Source of the DNA: Terriglobia bacterium
GTDB lineage: Bacteria > Acidobacteriota > Terriglobia > Terriglobales > Acidobacteriaceae
NCBI GenBank assembly: GCA_020073525.1
Contig: JAIQFA010000001.1
Span: 124,001-188,000, forward strand
Reading direction: 5' to 3'
DNA: 64,000 bases
Shown here one piece after another: positions 60,704 to 64,000 of the stretch; position 1 is the stretch's first letter, and each line of letters begins with the position of its first letter. The notes under the pieces were generated by a model. It saw nothing but the letters and a program-made list of their open reading frames with translations. It was not told where the DNA came from and made no database searches. The position numbers and the translations under genes are program-made.

Positions 60704-62032
60704 ATGAGCACGGCAACCATCAGTAACGCGCCGGTCACTATCAACAAAACTCGCTGGGAACGGGCCGTCCCCGTCTACGGATTCCCCGTTGTGAACGGAT
60801 TCTTCCTCGTGCTGGTTGCCATGACCCTGCTCGCGTTCACGTTAACCGCTTATCGCGAGTTGGCCGGCCTGGGTCCAGTCAGCGGTATGAACGACGCGTT
60901 TGGGTGGGGGATCTGGAAGACGTTCAACGTGATGGTGCTGACGGCATTGGGTTCGGGCGCGTTCGCTGTGGGAATTGCCGCGTGGGTGTTCCGCCGCAAG
61001 CGCCTGCATGCGCTGATGCGCATGGCCCTGCTGACCAGCTTTCTGGCCTACGCCTGCGGTCTCCTTTTGCTGGGCATTGATGCCGGTCGCCCGTGGAACT
61101 TCTACTGGATCGTTTTCCCGTGGAAATGGAACATGCACTCGCCGCTGGCCGAGGTGGCGATCTGCATGTCGATCTATGCCATGGTCCCTCTGGCGCTGGA
61201 GAATATTCCGCCGGTGCTGGAGCGCCTCTGGTACTTCGATTCCCGCCTGCGGCCTGGAGTGGAGCGCCTCGAACGCGGCCTGCACAAATTTTTCCCTTGG
61301 ATCATTGCGGCAGCCTACCTGTTGCCAGGCATGCACCAATCATCGCTGGGCGCGCTGATGCTGCTGGCGGGAGAACGAGTCCATCCTCTGTGGCAGTCAC
61401 CGTGGCTTCCGTTCCTGTATCTGGGCGCAGCTACCTTCATGTCATTCGGATGCGTCGCCGGAACCACCATGTTGTGTTGCGTGGTATGGAAGCGGGCCAT
61501 GGATATGGAGGTGCTTGACGAGGCCGCTCGTATTACTTCGTGGCTGATTTTCGGCTGGCTCGGATGGCGCTTTCTTGACATCCTCTTCCGTGGCGCTCTG
61601 GGTACAGCATTTCATTTCGATCGCTTCGCGGGCGTTTTTTGGTTGGAGACGCTGCTGTGTTCGGTTGGCGGCTGGATGCTTCGCCTTTCGCTGCAAAACC
61701 ACGAAACCCGATGGATGTTCCTCGGGTACATCCTGAGTTCGCTGGGCGGCATGATTTACCGCTTCAGTCCTACGACCTTAGCATTTCGCCCCAACCCCGA
61801 GTCGCTGTATTTCCCGTCCACCATCGAAGTCCTGGTCTCGCTGGGTTTCATCTGCATGGGCGTCGCTGGATTTCTTCTCATCGTCAAGCGATTTGGCATT
61901 CTTCCCGCGCCGCTCCAGGAATGGCACGACATGGCCAGCTACTTCCGGTTCCGCCGGCCCTACATTCGCTGGACGGGATATTTCAAGTACGGATATTTCG
62001 GCGAAAACGAAACTGAAACAGACTCTGACTAA
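60704..62032 (+). CDS. hybB: Hydrogenase quinone-interacting membrane subunit (NrfD family)
   Basis: A 442-residue membrane protein with about ten hydrophobic helices (FPVVNGFFLVLVAMTLLAFT first). It belongs to the same NrfD/PsrC superfamily as the subunit at 39863-41050 but is longer and matches HybB: DAGRPWNFYWIVFPWKWNMHS in the middle, HQSSLGALMLLAGERVHPLW later, and an extended soluble tail (RFRRPYIRWTGYFKYGYFGE). It transfers electrons from HybA to menaquinone or ubiquinone, so the complex should feed H2 into respiration. It begins 10 nt after hybA and is followed by the large subunit gene after 12 nt. Confidence 0.93.
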   Translation: MSTATISNAPVTINKTRWERAVPVYGFPVVNGFFLVLVAMTLLAFTLTAYRELAGLGPVSGMNDAFGWGIWKTFNVMVLTALGSGAFAVGIAAWVFRRKRLHALMRMALLTSFLAYACGLLLLGIDAGRPWNFYWIVFPWKWNMHSPLAEVAICMSIYAMVPLALENIPPVLERLWYFDSRLRPGVERLERGLHKFFPWIIAAAYLLPGMHQSSLGALMLLAGERVHPLWQSPWLPFLYLGAATFMSFGCVAGTTMLCCVVWKRAMDMEVLDEAARITSWLIFGWLGWRFLDILFRGALGTAFHFDRFAGVFWLETLLCSVGGWMLRLSLQNHETRWMFLGYILSSLGGMIYRFSPTTLAFRPNPESLYFPSTIEVLVSLGFICMGVAGFLLIVKRFGILPAPLQEWHDMASYFRFRRPYIRWTGYFKYGYFGENETETDSD

Positions 62033-62044
62033 CAGCAGGCACTC

Positions 62045-63745
62045 ATGGCACAACGAATCACGATTGATCCTATAACCAGAATTGAAGGCCACCTTCGCAT
62101 CGACGTCGAAGTGGACAACAACGCCGTCAGCAATGCATGGGCTTCTTGCACTATGTGGCGCGGCATCGAGAAGATTCTCCGCGGCCGCGATCCGCGCGAC
62201 GCCTGGTTGTTCACCCAACGGTTCTGCGGCGTATGCACCACGGTCCATGCCATGGCCAGCGTGCGCTCGGTGGAAGATGCCTTGCAGCTCGAAGTGCCGC
62301 TCAATGCCCAGTACATTCGCAATCTCATCCTGATTGCGCACGCCTTGCACGACCACATCGTGCACTTCTACCAGCTGTCCGCGCTCGACTGGGTCGACAT
62401 TCTGCAGATTCCGAAGGCCGATCCGGGAGCTACGTCAAAATTGGCGGAGAGTCTCTCTCCCTGGACGCGCAACTCCCGCAACGAGTTCAAGGCCGCACAG
62501 GACCGAGTGAATGCGGTCGCCGCCAGCGGCCAGCTTGGAATTTTCATGAACGGTTATTGGGGCCATCCGGCGATGCGCCTCTCTCCCGACGTGAACCTGC
62601 TGGCCTTCTCCCACTATGTACAGGCTCTCGAGTATCAGCGCAAAGCCCTGCAGGTGGTCGGTATTCTCGGAGGAAAGACACCCCACATCCAAAATCTGAC
62701 GGTCGGCGGCGTAGCCAACGCCATCGATCTCGACAGCGCCAGCGCCCTCAACATGGATCGCCTGGAAATGATCCGCGTGCTCCTCGATGAGGTCGTCCAG
62801 TTCATCAACCAGGTCTACCTTGTCGATGTCTGCGCAGTTGCTGCGATGTATCCCGAGTGGTTCAAGATTGGCAGCGGGGTGAAGAACTACCTTGCTGTCC
62901 CCGATCTCCCGTTGGACAGCGCGGGCACCGCGTACGAACTTCCCGGCGGCTACATCATGAATGGCAACATCGGCGGCGTGCATGGGTTCAAAACCGCATC
63001 GGACAAAGACTTCCGCAGCGCCGTCAGCGAAGATGTGGCCCACGCCTACTATCAAGGTGGAAAGCCGCTGCACCCGTGGTCCGGCGAGACGGAGCCCGAG
63101 TTCACCGGCTGGGACGGCGAGAAGAAATATTCATGGGTGAAAGCGCCGCGCTTCAATGGCGCACCCATGCAGGTTGGCCCGCTGGCGCAGGTGCTGATCG
63201 GCTACGCGCAGGGCCATCCGCTGACGGTCAAGCACGCAAATCTCGCGCTCGGCAAGATCGAGGCTGTCGGCGGGATTAAAGTCAGTCCGGACATGTTGCA
63301 TTCCACACTCGGCCGTCATGCCGCGCGCGCGATACGCGCCAGCATGCTCGCCGAACTGGCGCAGAAGCATCTGCAGTTGCTGACCGACAACATCGCCAAA
63401 GGCGACCTCACGGTCCACAACCAGCCGGTGTTTCCAAGCCACAAGATCGAAGGCGTCGGCACCCATGAAGCGCCGCGTGGCACATTGTCGCACTGGGTCG
63501 TGGTCAAGGACGCGAAGATCAAGAACTACCAGGCGGTTGTGCCCTCCACCTGGAATGCCAGCCCGCGCGACGCCTCTGGCGCCCACGGCCCCTATGAAGC
63601 TTCGCTCCTGCACACGCCGCTCGCAAGGCCCGAGGAACCGTTGGAAGTCTTGCGCACCGTGCACTCCTTCGATCCCTGCATGGCTTGTGCCTGCCACACG
63701 TTTGATCCGTCCGGCCGCCAGATTGCCAAAGTGAAGGTGCTGTGA
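62045..63745 (+). CDS. hybC: [NiFe] hydrogenase large subunit
   Basis: A 566-residue catalytic subunit. The nickel-binding Cys residues are Cys61 and Cys64 in RFCGVCTTVH (L1 motif) and Cys545 and Cys548 in DPCMACACH (L2 motif); all are present. The chain continues 15 residues past His551, to be removed by the maturation protease after nickel insertion. LEGHLRID-like ITRIEGHLRID is the standard N-terminus. There is no signal peptide, consistent with piggy-back export with the Tat-tagged small subunit. The gene lies after hybB and overlaps the start of the protease gene by 4 nt (GTGA), keeping the hybOABCD order. Confidence 0.96.
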   Translation: MAQRITIDPITRIEGHLRIDVEVDNNAVSNAWASCTMWRGIEKILRGRDPRDAWLFTQRFCGVCTTVHAMASVRSVEDALQLEVPLNAQYIRNLILIAHALHDHIVHFYQLSALDWVDILQIPKADPGATSKLAESLSPWTRNSRNEFKAAQDRVNAVAASGQLGIFMNGYWGHPAMRLSPDVNLLAFSHYVQALEYQRKALQVVGILGGKTPHIQNLTVGGVANAIDLDSASALNMDRLEMIRVLLDEVVQFINQVYLVDVCAVAAMYPEWFKIGSGVKNYLAVPDLPLDSAGTAYELPGGYIMNGNIGGVHGFKTASDKDFRSAVSEDVAHAYYQGGKPLHPWSGETEPEFTGWDGEKKYSWVKAPRFNGAPMQVGPLAQVLIGYAQGHPLTVKHANLALGKIEAVGGIKVSPDMLHSTLGRHAARAIRASMLAELAQKHLQLLTDNIAKGDLTVHNQPVFPSHKIEGVGTHEAPRGTLSHWVVVKDAKIKNYQAVVPSTWNASPRDASGAHGPYEASLLHTPLARPEEPLEVLRTVHSFDPCMACACHTFDPSGRQIAKVKVL

Positions 63746-64000
63746 GGAATCTGCTCATTGGCGGGATTGGCGGCGTGCTGTTGGGAGATGACGGTGTTGG
63801 GCCATACGTGGCGCGGCTGCTGGCTGCTCGCTATGAGTTCGAAGACGGCGTCGAAGTCGCCGACCTGGGGACGCCAGCCCTGGAGATAATCGATCAGCTC
63901 TCAGGAAGAGACGCTGTCATCCTGATTGATTCCGTCGATACAGAAGCAGTTCCGGGAACGGTGTTGCTCTACCGCAAGACCGATATCATGCGCCACCGTC
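63742..64000 (+). CDS. hybD: Hydrogenase maturation protease (partial, cut by window end)
   Basis: The first 86 codons of a protease of the HybD/HyaD family, which removes the C-terminal tail of the large subunit. The start is GTG at 63742, overlapping the hybC stop codon. It reads MRNLLIGGIGGVLLGDDGVG, with the family DDGxG and nickel-linked Asp/Glu positions, and later VADLGTPALEIIDQL and VILIDSVDTE, matching the fold's second strand. The asparagine of the common GIGNxL start is replaced by Gly-Val. The gene continues past 64000, so its full extent and later hyb/hyp genes are unknown. Confidence 0.88.
   Translation, partial: MRNLLIGGIGGVLLGDDGVGPYVARLLAARYEFEDGVEVADLGTPALEIIDQLSGRDAVILIDSVDTEAVPGTVLLYRKTDIMRHR

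Noticed and set aside
1-64000. tRNA, rRNA, CRISPR or insertion sequence
   Set aside because: No cloverleaf, no regular spaced repeats and no transposase-like protein were found by eye in the gaps; only hairpin repeats are present.

Overview
The window is high-GC bacterial DNA, most likely from an Acidobacteriota genome (Terriglobia, Koribacter/Sulfotelmatobacter-like). I infer this from two pairs of acido/planctomycete-type ECF sigma factors with TPR-bearing serine/threonine kinases, from large secreted repeat proteins, and from many dispersed hairpin repeats between genes that are common in that phylum. No rRNA, tRNA, CRISPR array, insertion sequence or prophage was recognised.

Layout. 1-1.9 kb: a repeat-rich, less GC-rich stretch with a DUF5677-like gene and an FmdE-family gene. 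2-6.9 kb (minus strand): cysS, a membrane protein fused to a spermidine-synthase domain, pgsA and a small unknown. 7-13 kb (minus): an NtrC-type regulator, an NtrY-like kinase, a family-5 solute-binding protein and a secreted unknown, probably one transcription unit. 13-14.6 kb: an SPFH/band-7 protein with a 54-residue membrane protein in front. 14.9-18.1 kb (plus): an NHL-repeat secreted protein, then a Tat-exported Mo-cofactor oxidoreductase with a b-type cytochrome. 18.2-23.5 kb (minus): a Met/Lys/Asp repeat protein, a probable seven-bladed propeller, and an operon of di-haem oxidoreductase, carboxypeptidase-regulatory-like protein and DUF4097 protein. 23.7-26.9 kb (plus): translationally coupled sigma factor and kinase.

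27-33.4 kb (plus) is a compact histidine operon, hisIGDCBHFA, most genes overlapping. It is preceded by a near-consensus promoter, a 23-codon leader peptide with seven His codons in eight, mutually exclusive RNA pairings and a rho-independent terminator: a complete classical his attenuator, and the most notable object in the window. hisE is not present here.

33.4-36.6 kb (minus): glpK-glpD (glycerol use). 37-39.7 kb: a patatin-like phospholipase and a DUF2339 membrane protein. 39.9-42.3 kb (minus): tetrahaem cytochrome, four-cluster ferredoxin and NrfD quinone-interacting subunit, a redox module without a catalytic subunit. 42.5-49.7 kb (minus): a 1208-residue secreted protein of eleven alternating beta domains, then a second sigma-kinase pair; a 34-bp element is shared by the regions upstream of these units. 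50.5-56.1 kb (plus): a heavy-metal RND efflux trio (outer-membrane channel, adaptor, pump). 56.2-57.9 kb (minus): a secreted GH13 glucosidase. 58.5-64 kb (plus): hybO-hybA-hybB-hybC-hybD, a Hyd-2-like membrane-bound [NiFe] uptake hydrogenase with its maturation protease cut by the window edge.

Together the genes suggest a soil-type heterotroph with a flexible respiratory chain (H2, glycerol-3-phosphate and quinol/cytochrome modules) and extensive Ser/Thr-kinase and ECF signalling.
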